Origin: Dysidea avara
Lineage: Eukaryota; Porifera; Demospongiae; Dictyoceratida; Dysideidae
DNA length: 64,000 bases
Direction: 5' to 3'
Assembly (NCBI RefSeq): GCF_963678975.1
Contig: NC_089273.1
Coordinates: 24,136,356 to 24,200,355, forward strand
Shown here: positions 11,498-21,036 of the stretch, one piece after another
How the letters are laid out: each line of letters starts with the position of its first letter
Position numbering within the stretch: position 1 is the stretch's first letter
Notes under the pieces: generated by a model
Database searches by the model: none
Told to the model about the DNA's origin: nothing
Seen by the model: the letters and a program-made list of their open reading frames with translations, nothing else
Translations under genes and position numbers: made by a program

Positions 11498-11990
11498 ATT
11501 GTGACTCAACTCGTCCTATATAGCTACCACAGCTCACATCCTAGGAGGCTGTCCTGTTGCCTTACCGCAACAGAGATATACATACTGTCACAATCAAGTT
11601 CTTCACCTTCTGGCCTCTAAACTCAAAGAAATGTTTAGTGACAATCCATCTATCCATGTTTTTGCTGACCTTCAGGGTTTACGAGCTAGTGAAGCACCTC
11701 AAGCCACTGTTCCATCTACCTTACTGATCATACCTTACAGGCCAGATATCGTTGTATATAACTCAGGCAAACCCTCTGTTGCTTTACTTGAACTAACCTG
11801 CCCTCTAGACTCATAACACAATATTCAATCTGCTCGGGTCTAGAAAACAAAACAAGGCTGAGTATCATCAACTGCTTGCAGAATTTGATCACTTACAGAT
11901 CCCAAACTATTATGAAACTTTTGAAATTAGTGTGCTAGGTCACTACCTACTTACCTTCTTCCATTCAGAACATCAAGAACTTTAATTGGC
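11498..11990 (+). pseudogene. Remnant of retroelement RT C-terminus (zinc knuckle plus endonuclease-like domain)
   Basis: Conceptual translation in three frames gives CDSTRP, then TTAHILGGCPVALPQQR, QVLHLLASKLKEMF, RPDIVVYNSGKP, LLELTCPLDS and, after a frameshift near 11817-11850, KQNKAEYHQLLAEF. The Cys-Cys-His knuckle followed by RPDhVhh and LLELT is the arrangement of the C-terminal zinc finger and restriction-like endonuclease of R2-type and related non-LTR elements. I see no polymerase domain upstream, so it is a 5'-truncated, frameshifted fossil. Only 11631-11816 stays open. The family is assigned by motif wording, not by a search. Confidence 0.65.
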
Positions 11991-11999
11991 ATGCATTGT

Positions 12000-13300
12000 A
12001 CAACTTTGTGTGACCACCAAATCTTCCATCCGAAAGATCCTCAACAATGTTGCTCATCAATGTATGACATGTTTGCAAAAGATTTTCTTGGCCAGGAATT
12101 GTAGTGATTGGTCAACCAAACACTTAACTTAATTTTGTCTTGTAATTATTTTTGTTGCTGTTGTTGTTAGTCTTTTCTTATTTTATTTTTTACATGTACA
12201 CACTTCTTGCCGTCCCTACAAGATTTCATTTTGCTTGATTTGATTGTGGTCACACGAGACCGAGGACTAATAATGAATTGTATGTATCATCTTATTACTA
12301 ATGATGGTTCTCTCTCTGTGGGGGAGTCTCTGTATTTTGAACTGGAAATTTTTGACTGTGTCACGAGTCAATACATTGCCAAACTCAATGAGCTGAGCAT
12401 TATCTGAAGGTGAAATCCTTTGAGAAAAGACTCAGCACACATGGAAGGTGAAGAATGAGGTGAAATCCTACTAGTTGTGTTATTACAAAATAATGTTTAT
12501 AGCTTAATTTCGCTTGTTGTGAGGTGTACTTGTGCGGAAAATCTGTGCTGAACACTCTGGATACTGATTACTCAAGAAATGAGAGGTAATTTCGATGAGG
12601 AATTACTGGTGAACTAGTACATCGACTGAGTTGAAAGACTGATATCACGTGATTCAACAATGGAGCAGATCAGGTTCTTGTCATCTACATGGCTAGTAAG
12701 CTACACTGTAGCATAGAGATATTATAAGCAGCAAACAGCAGTATTGTACCCACATAGCTAGCCTTTTAAGCATTTTTTTGTTGTTAAAACAAATGTGTGT
12801 GCATGAGTCCCATCAAGGCTTACAGCTGCATGGGGGATGGGTGGCTGGCTTTCTCACAACCAGGTCTGCGCCCAGGTTGAGAGGTCTGCCCTCTTCTTGT
12901 GGAGGAAAAGTCATGTGTAATATACTTGACCATGTATATAGTCACATGTTTGGGAAGTACTCTCGGATGAGTTGGAGTTTGGTGAAATAGCGCCATTAGC
13001 GGGTGCTTGTATAAAAGGAAGCTTAGGCAGGGTGTGTATCATTTAATTATAACTTTAGTGAGTTACTCTGGTAATCTGCTTGATCATATGCATAATGGCA
13101 TGAGATGTCATGATATCCCTGTCCCACCAGACTTGAGCTATCAAACATATGTGTGAAGATGCACCACCATGCACAGAAACAAGGGACACAACATACAGTC
13201 ACCACTTCACTCGATTGTCATAATCATAATTAAACTCTCTGGGTCAAGGTTGAGACCAACTGCAGTACAAGTGCTCAAATTAACAATGATAATTTAATTT
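12000..13300. other. No gene recognised
   Basis: Contains the probable 3' trailer of the retroelement remnant (T/GTT-rich to about 12200), then unremarkable AT-rich sequence. Short open frames at 12207-12407 and 12778-12990 show no recognisable motif. Confidence 0.4.
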
Positions 13301-13318
13301 GATGTGCAGTGAATAAGG

Positions 13319-13604
13319 GGGTGGCACTCCAATATATCCTGTACTCTGATCTTCATCCTCGATCAAAATAAAAGTCAAACAAGAAATTTGCAGTAGGTCA
13401 AAAGATAAGTTTGTTCATGAAGTACATGCCACAATTGATACTTTTAGAATTACAGCATAACCTTAAATTACAAAAATTTGGTCAAGAATCAAGCATGGAT
13501 TTTAGTGTAAGTCAAGGATCAAAGCTTAATTTTCGGGTTTGACAACTTTGATCGAGGATGAAGATCGGAGCATAGGGTATATTGGAGTGCCACCCTATTG
13601 AGTG
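13319..13604. mobile_element. Foldback element
   Basis: The left arm GGGTGGCACTCCAATATA... continues with CTGATCTTCATCCTCGATCA; the right arm is its complement (TGATCGAGGATGAAGATCGG to TATTGGAGTGCCACCC). The total is about 285 bp with arms of about 50 bp and AT-rich middle sequence containing repeated GTCAAG/AAAG blocks. MITE-like, with no coding capacity. Confidence 0.75.
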
Positions 13605-13934
13605 AAGTGATAGTTAAAGCACCAAGACTTCGACTGCCACCGCAGGTACACCTGTCTATGTGACAACATGCACTGCAATGGCTGATACAGTAGCCACATA
13701 TATATGTTAGGGTCCGCAATTTGAAATTTTGCAAATAAATTCCCCTACCATTGTGGGATGTTCATTGTAGCATTCTATTCCTAGATCTACCATGAAACTG
13801 GAGGCACAATGTCTTGTCTTCACAGAAATATCAATTTTTAGTATCTCATGAGATGCAGATTTTATTTTAAATTTCTTGTTCCATACAAAGTACTGGATAA
13901 GACTTGGTTCCAGTCACAGTGTTGCTTTCTTTCT

Positions 13935-14990
13935 TTTTTTAAATCAGGAAATGAAACATGTATTTTCGAATTCAAGTGCTGCCCTGCCAGCCAAGAAAAG
14001 ACAACCAATTGCAACTCTTCCCTATAGTGATTTGATAAGGTTGGATGCATAGTCTGTTAGTCTCGAAAGGAACTAAAACTTCTCACCATCCGGGTGAAGA
14101 GTTTAAAAATTACTGTGTGTTATTCCACGAGATTCTCTTAATGATGCCAAAATCCTTTCCAGTACTTCTGATGCCACAGCCACAGTGGTCATATAATTTT
14201 GTTTAGAATGATGATAAACGATAGTTCAAAAAGTTTGGTAGTAGCAGCAGTTGGTGTTTCTGTGATTATGATGTTGTATACCAGCAGCTTGCCAGGAGTT
14301 CCATCTATCCTGAATCAAAAATGAAAGATTTTGTACTTTTTTGGTTTGTTTTGGGATATTTTGTAACATGGTGGTGATGTAGGGTGATCTAGTAAAGATT
14401 TGAAGCTGCTGTGGAGCATGAGAAGTGAAGTCAAATTTAGATGATTTGTCTGCCTCCTCCTGTGGTACAGAGCTTAGCTATAGAACAACACATGGAAGCT
14501 TTGGGTGAAATAATAATTGACAACCGCTGGTACCAAACAGGGATGCCTTTTGCCATAGTTCTAGATAATAGGGCCACCCAATTTTTGATTCTATTGATGT
14601 TCAACGTGGATCAGTAATGGCAACAATTTGATTCATTGACACAGGATAGGGCAGAGTTTGCTTCTCTGCCCACAGTTTGAGCGAGGCAGAGACTTTTATA
14701 TATTTGAAATGCTGCATTTGTGAAAACAAAAAAGAAAATCTATAATTACATGTAATCATTGTTGTGGCTGCAGAAGCTCTGGAAATGGCTAGAGAGGACA
14801 ATATAATTTTTAATGATTTGACACTTATCACCCAGATGGTGAAAAGGCTCAGATCTTTTCTAGCTTAACAACACAGGCAGACTATGCATCCAGCTATATC
14901 AAAATACTATGAGGAAGAGTTGGTTTCTCTTGTCCTGGGTTGTAGGGCAGTTTGGAATCGTATTTCTCTATTTTTTTTTAAATTTACCAA
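13935..14990. mobile_element. Element with long imperfect inverted repeats
   Basis: The reverse complement of about 13935-14105 matches 14822-14990. Shared blocks are CACCC(A/G)GATGGTGA, the AGACTATGCATCCA segment, TATCAAA(A/T)(T/C)ACTAT, G(G/A)GAAGAGTTG and a pyrimidine-rich end. The two arms translate to related peptides (MHPTLSNHYREELQ and MHPAISKYYEEELV), so they may be duplicated coding remnants rather than transposon ends. The interior holds a short open stretch at 14491-14617 with no recognised domain. Confidence 0.5.
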
Positions 14991-14999
14991 AAAAGCAAC

Positions 15000-16060
15000 C
15001 CTGTGCAAGGCACCCATGCAGCCAATCATTTGCTTATTACTGTAGAGACAGTACGTACTTTTTAACTACAACAACTCTGGATATGATCTGGCTAACTGCT
15101 CTAGTTACCTGTTATACAGTTTATTTAAACAACAATGCATTGCTAGTGTTACAGGTGCATAATTGCTCTGTTTAGTATCACTCCAGATATAGGAGATGAA
15201 AACAAGTGATCTGCTAGATTTGGATACTGGTAGGTAGCTAATGAAATTCCTACATTTTGTAACTTGCTGTGACCAAATATAAGTAATGTCATAGGTTCAA
15301 AATTGCTGGATATATAGCCTGCATTCCAATGAACTTTTGTAACATTAACATCAACACTACAAACAAGTTTTACATTAATTTGACAATTTTCTGAAACCTC
15401 TAGAAGTGTTTAGGAATTTTAAGATGGAAATTTAAAAGATATTATTCTCTTTATCGGATCATTTTGATGCATTTGTATTTTAAATGCTTTACAACACATC
15501 TGTACATTATTGTAAGTTCACACACATGTGTGTACACATGTAAAAACATTGGTATAGTGTGTACCGATAGTCTCATATACTGGTGGCTGAAAACTGAAGT
15601 ATGTAAATATATCTAGCTAATAAGAAAAGTGCTGGACCTGCAAAAACAGAGCATGCTGCAGTATGTAGGCACTAATTACTCACATCACTTAGGATTAGAA
15701 TATCTGTATTTGGAACTTGACTTATATTATTTATTTAGCAAAGGATGGAATTGAGTGCATGCCCTACCAAAAATATCATTAAAGGTTATGTAGTTGGCAA
15801 AAAAAAAAATTAGTGCATGAAATGTGTTAAATTACAGTACCTGTATGAGCAATTTAAATATTGTAAGAAAAGCACGTATATACCAGCTAGATGAGTTAGC
15901 TATCCTATACTAGAATGTATATGTGATAGCATGATAGCAAATCTTGATCTCCTCATTGTAATTATACTATTACATACCATTTGCTGAAGAATATCAAACT
16001 TTCTTACAGCAAGTACAAAAGCTATTGCAGTTGCATTACTGCAGTTATTTTTGAGGCACT
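15000..16060. other. No gene recognised
   Basis: AT-rich intergenic sequence downstream of the NLR locus; nothing beyond short runs and scattered stops. Confidence 0.5.
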
Positions 16061-16078
16061 GCATGTTTAATTATTTTT

Positions 16079-16378
16079 AGGGTTCAAACAAATATTTTAT
16101 TATTCGAATATCATTTCTGGTATTCGAATATTCATTTCAAAGGAAATATATAACATCAGTGCGTAGAGTACATGGAAATTCTTGATCTTACATAAGCATA
16201 TCTATGACATAAGTGATCAAATCATGTTGATTCTGAATTGTATTAAAGAGACATCTTGTACAACAGGATTATTGATATCCTGTCCATACCAATTAATGCT
16301 GAAAAAGAATATTCGAATATTCGGTAGTTGTGAATAAAGAATATTCGAATAGTAAAAACCACTATTCATTTGAGCCCT
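16079..16378. mobile_element. hAT-like MITE, 300 bp
   Basis: Ends AGGGTTCAAACAAATA... and ...TATTCATTTGAGCCCT form a terminal inverted repeat, with internal palindromic TATTCGAATATTC blocks on both sides. An AATTATTTT direct repeat flanks it (from about 16069 and from 16379), consistent with an 8-9-bp target duplication. AGGG(T/C)TCAAA-type ends and 8-bp duplications fit the hAT superfamily; this is inferred from ends only. It lies just 3' of the NLR stop codon. Confidence 0.7.
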
Positions 16379-16601
16379 AATTATTTTGTGTAAAAGAAAT
16401 CACTTTAAATGTGTTGCATATTGTATCTCAATCAAAATTATAATAAGTATTGTACTAAGGCTAATTCCATAAAGGATGTAGTAATGGTGCATACAGTATA
16501 ATAATTAGAAAACAATGAGTGATATATTTACAGTACATATGAGTGCATTCCATAGCAACTTTTTCTTTATAACCATGTGTAGTGTGGCTAAACATTCTTG
16601 T

Positions 16602-19600
16602 CTAAAAGTTACAGTAGTTCAGTAATGTGAGAGAAGAAAGGATTCTTCTAATCATATGTTCACCGCCGCATTCAAATTCACATTCAGAAAAGTCCAAATG
16701 TTTTAAAGCAGAGTTTTTGAGAAGAGCTGATGCTATGCCAGCAGCTGCTTTGTTACTAATTATTGTGCAGCTTAAATCAAGATGTTCTAAGGTAGAAATT
16801 GACTGTAAAGCACTTGCAATATTTAGAAGTCCTTCTTCTTTTACTTTGCATTCAAAAAGTGATAAATGTATTAATGGTAAATGATGCTGAATTGCAAATG
16901 AGATTTCTTTTGCGGCTTCATTTGGAATGCAAATTGAATCTAAAATAAGAGTCTGAATAGAATAGGATTGCTGCAAACTAGTAGCTACCACTATCACCCC
17001 TTCTTGCTGTAATTTGGTTTTGGATAAATTGAGATAGGAGAGACAAGTGCAATTAGCAATGATAATTGCAAGAAACGTTGCTGTTTCATTATTTATAACA
17101 CAAGACTCCAAATTCAAATGTTGCAAAGATGTCATGCTAACGAGTGCAGACATAATAGCTTGACCATTTAATGCTGATAACACAGTCCAAGAAAAATTTA
17201 AGTATTTAATTGCACTACTTTTGATGGCTTTAGCAATTGCTACAGAATCTTGATAATCTATTGTATTGCTGCTTAAATCCAAAGAGTGCAAATTTAGTTT
17301 AGCACTAACTAAAGGATTAAATAGCTGCACAGATTTTATTTCTGTGTTTGCTAAATTCAAATAGTTTAAATTTTTATTGCAAAAACCAAGGTTTGCCATC
17401 TGCCTTGCGACCTCTTCATTAACCCTGTTTGATGCAATATCCAGATGCCGCAGTGTACTAATGCTATCGAATGCTTTCAATATTGCTAAAAATCCAGTTT
17501 CATTTATCCCACACTGTGCCACATTAAGATGCTCTAATTTTGTATTGCTTCTAATAGCAGCAGCTAAACATATAGCTACTTTGTCATTAATTGGGTTTAA
17601 TGATGCATTCAAGTATCTCAAATTTTTTGCTGCTTTAAACGCATTGAATAGAACAAGACTATCCTCTCCAGAAAAGCAGTTGGAAATATTCAAATGTTCC
17701 AGTGAATAATGACATTTTAAAGCAATAGCTATTCTTTCAGCAGCTTGTCTAGTAATCTTGATTTTGCTAATGTCAAGATGGCATAAAAATGTGAGATCAG
17801 TTAAAGAATCTCCAATAGTCTGAACTGCAACATCTTCCAAGTTGCAGTTGCTGATATTCAAATATTTTAAAGTATTCTTTGTATCACGTAAAAGATGTCC
17901 TATACTTATTGCAACACGAATACCTCTCAGGTAATTTTGACTAATATTTAAATGTTGCAAGGTAGAAAATTTATGCATTTTCACAAATTTTTCAATGTGC
18001 AATGCAGACAGACAACAGTTAGACATATTTAAATGCTGTAGTATGGTACTTTTACTAAAAAGAAATGCTAACTTTTGAGCTACATAGTCACTAATGACAT
18101 TTGACTCAATGTTGAAATACTTTAGCACATTAATTGACACCAGTCTATTCACAATTTGTTGTAAATGAGAACTCTTCAAGTGGCAATTTGATAAATCCAA
18201 GTGTTCCAACTTTGAGTAGTAAACAATAGATGCTAAAATACTTGTAGATGAAGAAATGCAGTTAGAACTCATGTTTAAGTATGTTAATGTCCCTATTTGA
18301 TTAAAAGCAAAAGTCTTAAGTGCTATCGAACTTGTGTTTAGTCTAAAGCAATTGGGAAGGTTCAATTTGTTGAGTGAACTATTAGCATCAATGACATCTC
18401 CTAACTTTGTAGCAGAAACATTGGTGACAATATTATTTCCTAGATCAAGGCTTATCAAAGTACTTATCTTTGACAGTGCATCAAATATCTTAACTATTCC
18501 AGTGTCTCGTAAGTTGCAACTATTTAAATTCAAGTGCTCCAATGACATGTTGTGGTTGATAATTGAAGCTACCTCAACAGCAGACTCATCATTAATAGTA
18601 TTATAACTCACATCAATATACTTTAGGCTTGATGTATTTCTGAGAGCCTTAGCTACAGTTTTTATAACTGATGTTGATAATTCACATTTAATCATGCTAA
18701 GGTGACACATAGATTGATAATTGTTGCAAAGTATCATCATATCTCTTGCAACATCATCAGTTATGTTACAACTTGCAATTTCCAGTATGTGAAGTGTACC
18801 ATTGATAAGTAATCCTTTTAACATTTTAATCACTAGGTTTAGATCAGCGCTTCCTGTAAATACAAATTCATACCTCCTCTTACACATTGACAAAATTCCA
18901 CTTAGTGTTGGAAGAGCTCTGAATATTGGTTTTACATATTCTTTAGGCCTTGACTGATCTTCTTTGTAGCTGACACAAGTAATATAGCAATTACTCTGTA
19001 GACTTCCATATTTTATGCTTTCTTGTTCAATGCACAGTGTACTACAATGCAATGTTTTAATGGTTCTTTCCATTTGCTGAAACTGATGAAGACTGTTACG
19101 GAAATATAATTTAGAATGGTGATTTATGTTATCAAATAAAATACATTCTGATTCCAATAAACAGTTTATCATCACAATATTTATCAAACTTTTTTGAGCA
19201 CTTTGCATATCATAGTGGTAAGTAGAAGTGATAGATAAGTTGTATAATACTACAGTAACAGAATCAGTGTTAAACAATGTTGACTTATGAGGTTGGTGTG
19301 CTTCTGGTGAATTCACCTGTACAGTTGTAATAGCATCTAACAGGTCTATATCAGTTAGCTCATTGTCACAGAAATTTATTTCAGATACTTTACAAATTAT
19401 AATTATTTCAGCAATAAGTACGGCTGACCCTGCTTGTAATTTATTGTGTGATAGATTCAATGATGTAATAGTAGACTTATTATTCTTCAAAGATTGTAAC
19501 ATCACATAAATCTCATTATATCTTATACCGCAACCAGAGAAATCTATCACTTTCCACTGTCTGTAGACATTTGATAAAATCAAGGTAAGCTCATCATTTA

Positions 19601-20798
19601 TTAAAGGATTGTCACAATCAATTAACTGCCACTGATCAATAGGTAAATTTTCTAGTATATTTTTTACTAAACAGTGATCTAAACAATTGCCATATAACCT
19701 ATTTTCTGTCATACAAATGTAGGCAATTTTCTGTTTTAAATGCTCACCAAGCTTTTGACAGACTTTAAAAACACAGGCATCTCTTAAGCGTGGTTCAATC
19801 ATATACACTGCAAGATTTTCAGTATGCATATTAAAGCTTTGGAAAATTGTATCTTTGTCAAACAAAATAATACCTTGGAAACAATAAAATGAGCATTTTG
19901 TTATGTGATATTCAACAATAATTGATCTAAGAAAAGTAACCTGATTATCAATGATGCAATTTCCTAACAGAACTGAAGAAACCATTTTCCCACCTACTTT
20001 GTTAATGATAACCAGTGGAATTCCAAGATCTAAATTGAGAATCTTTTTTCCACTATAATAATCATTTATAATTGAATTTATTATTGCTTTCTTATGAATT
20101 TTATTGTCGCATACTATTAGTATTTTTATAATAGTATGTTTCATAGCATTGATGATACAACTGGTACTATCTGATGTGACTTGATTGCTTGAAATATCTA
20201 GTTTCTTTATGCAGTTAGGCAGAATTTGCACAGAAAGTAATAACTCGCAAAACAAGTTACACAATTTATCTGTTAGCTCACACCTATCAATAGTTAGACT
20301 GCCACAGTGCATCAGTTTCTCGCATAGTGCTGGTCCTATAGTACATTGATCCTTTGTGAAGAGCACACATTGTGACAATTCAATTGTTGCTAGACTATCA
20401 CCAGTAGTTTGCAATGCTTTGAGTAACAGATCTTGTTCCATGCTAAATGCAAATAAATTTGTACTCGAGCTTATTATGTATCGAATTTTCTTTTTGAAAC
20501 TTTTGAGGTAATGGATAAACTTAACTGCTGTTGCATTAGAACGACCTACCTCAAATAAGGTAATGCTGACACCCAGATCTTCTTTCAGTATGGAAACAAC
20601 AGTTTTCAAAGTTTGCAAGTCCAAACAGTTGGAAATAAAGAGTTCATGTATAGGATACTTATCACATAGCAATTTACAAAATGACTTGGAAAGATTGTAT
20701 TTTTGTAGACATGCCTGTGATAGTATGTCCCAAGAGTTCATCTTCAGAGCAGATTTACTGTAGTCTGTTGTTTTAATAGCAACTATTTTTATTCCTAT
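16602..20798 (-). CDS. NLR locus, C-terminal LRR segment (about 1,379 codons from ATG 20741)
   Basis: Long intronless open frame. An ATG lies at 20741, but the frame is already open to the MITE edge near 20798, so this may not be a true start. The first 450 or so residues continue the super-repeat seen upstream (signature ILNLDLGIPLVIINKVGG near 20013, a VIDFSGCGI unit). From about residue 690 to the end, 25 or so tandem 28-residue LRRs of the ribonuclease-inhibitor class alternate between an EHLNLSNC-like and a KYLDIS-N-I-NDE-A-like type, a 56-residue double repeat. It ends in a natural stop after LLNYCNF. There is no transmembrane segment or signal peptide. Role inferred: ligand-sensing or autoinhibitory LRR tail of an NLR. 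It could also be an independent LRR-only gene, because its frame does not join the upstream segment even when the MITE is removed. Confidence 0.85.
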   Translation of the reverse strand: MGIKIVAIKTTDYSKSALKMNSWDILSQACLQKYNLSKSFCKLLCDKYPIHELFISNCLDLQTLKTVVSILKEDLGVSITLFEVGRSNATAVKFIHYLKSFKKKIRYIISSSTNLFAFSMEQDLLLKALQTTGDSLATIELSQCVLFTKDQCTIGPALCEKLMHCGSLTIDRCELTDKLCNLFCELLLSVQILPNCIKKLDISSNQVTSDSTSCIINAMKHTIIKILIVCDNKIHKKAIINSIINDYYSGKKILNLDLGIPLVIINKVGGKMVSSVLLGNCIIDNQVTFLRSIIVEYHITKCSFYCFQGIILFDKDTIFQSFNMHTENLAVYMIEPRLRDACVFKVCQKLGEHLKQKIAYICMTENRLYGNCLDHCLVKNILENLPIDQWQLIDCDNPLINDELTLILSNVYRQWKVIDFSGCGIRYNEIYVMLQSLKNNKSTITSLNLSHNKLQAGSAVLIAEIIIICKVSEINFCDNELTDIDLLDAITTVQVNSPEAHQPHKSTLFNTDSVTVVLYNLSITSTYHYDMQSAQKSLINIVMINCLLESECILFDNINHHSKLYFRNSLHQFQQMERTIKTLHCSTLCIEQESIKYGSLQSNCYITCVSYKEDQSRPKEYVKPIFRALPTLSGILSMCKRRYEFVFTGSADLNLVIKMLKGLLINGTLHILEIASCNITDDVARDMMILCNNYQSMCHLSMIKCELSTSVIKTVAKALRNTSSLKYIDVSYNTINDESAVEVASIINHNMSLEHLNLNSCNLRDTGIVKIFDALSKISTLISLDLGNNIVTNVSATKLGDVIDANSSLNKLNLPNCFRLNTSSIALKTFAFNQIGTLTYLNMSSNCISSSTSILASIVYYSKLEHLDLSNCHLKSSHLQQIVNRLVSINVLKYFNIESNVISDYVAQKLAFLFSKSTILQHLNMSNCCLSALHIEKFVKMHKFSTLQHLNISQNYLRGIRVAISIGHLLRDTKNTLKYLNISNCNLEDVAVQTIGDSLTDLTFLCHLDISKIKITRQAAERIAIALKCHYSLEHLNISNCFSGEDSLVLFNAFKAAKNLRYLNASLNPINDKVAICLAAAIRSNTKLEHLNVAQCGINETGFLAILKAFDSISTLRHLDIASNRVNEEVARQMANLGFCNKNLNYLNLANTEIKSVQLFNPLVSAKLNLHSLDLSSNTIDYQDSVAIAKAIKSSAIKYLNFSWTVLSALNGQAIMSALVSMTSLQHLNLESCVINNETATFLAIIIANCTCLSYLNLSKTKLQQEGVIVVATSLQQSYSIQTLILDSICIPNEAAKEISFAIQHHLPLIHLSLFECKVKEEGLLNIASALQSISTLEHLDLSCTIISNKAAAGIASALLKNSALKHLDFSECEFECGGEHMIRRILSSLTLLNYCNF

Positions 20799-20799
20799 A

Positions 20800-21036
20800 T
20801 GTGACCCGGTCTGCGAAAAGGGCTCTTATAGCCTTTCCAATTATCCATGTTTGGCTAATCGTAACTCTTAATCTACTAAAGCTATCACCATGTAATTACA
20901 CCCACAGCTACTGCCAGGTTAGGGTTGTTGAGTGACCAAATTGTAGGCTTGTACCATATTCACCAGTCAAGTTATGGGTTACCATATATATGCAATTGGA
21001 AAGGCTATAAGAGCCCTTTTCGCAGACTGGGTCACA
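20800..21036. mobile_element. 237-bp MITE between two LRR segments
   Basis: Terminal inverted repeats of about 46 bp, TGTGACCCGGTCTGCGAAAA and its near-perfect complement, flanked by TATA on both sides (20796-20799 and 21037-21040). A TA or TATA duplication suggests a Tc1/mariner-type or related origin, which is inferred. The 636-codon LRR segment terminates inside its end. A TGTGACCGGATTTGC fragment at about 53222 resembles its tip. Confidence 0.8.

Noticed and set aside
14491-14617. Possible DDE transposase fragment (AIVLDN)
   Set aside because: A single weak motif with no supporting second or third catalytic residue.
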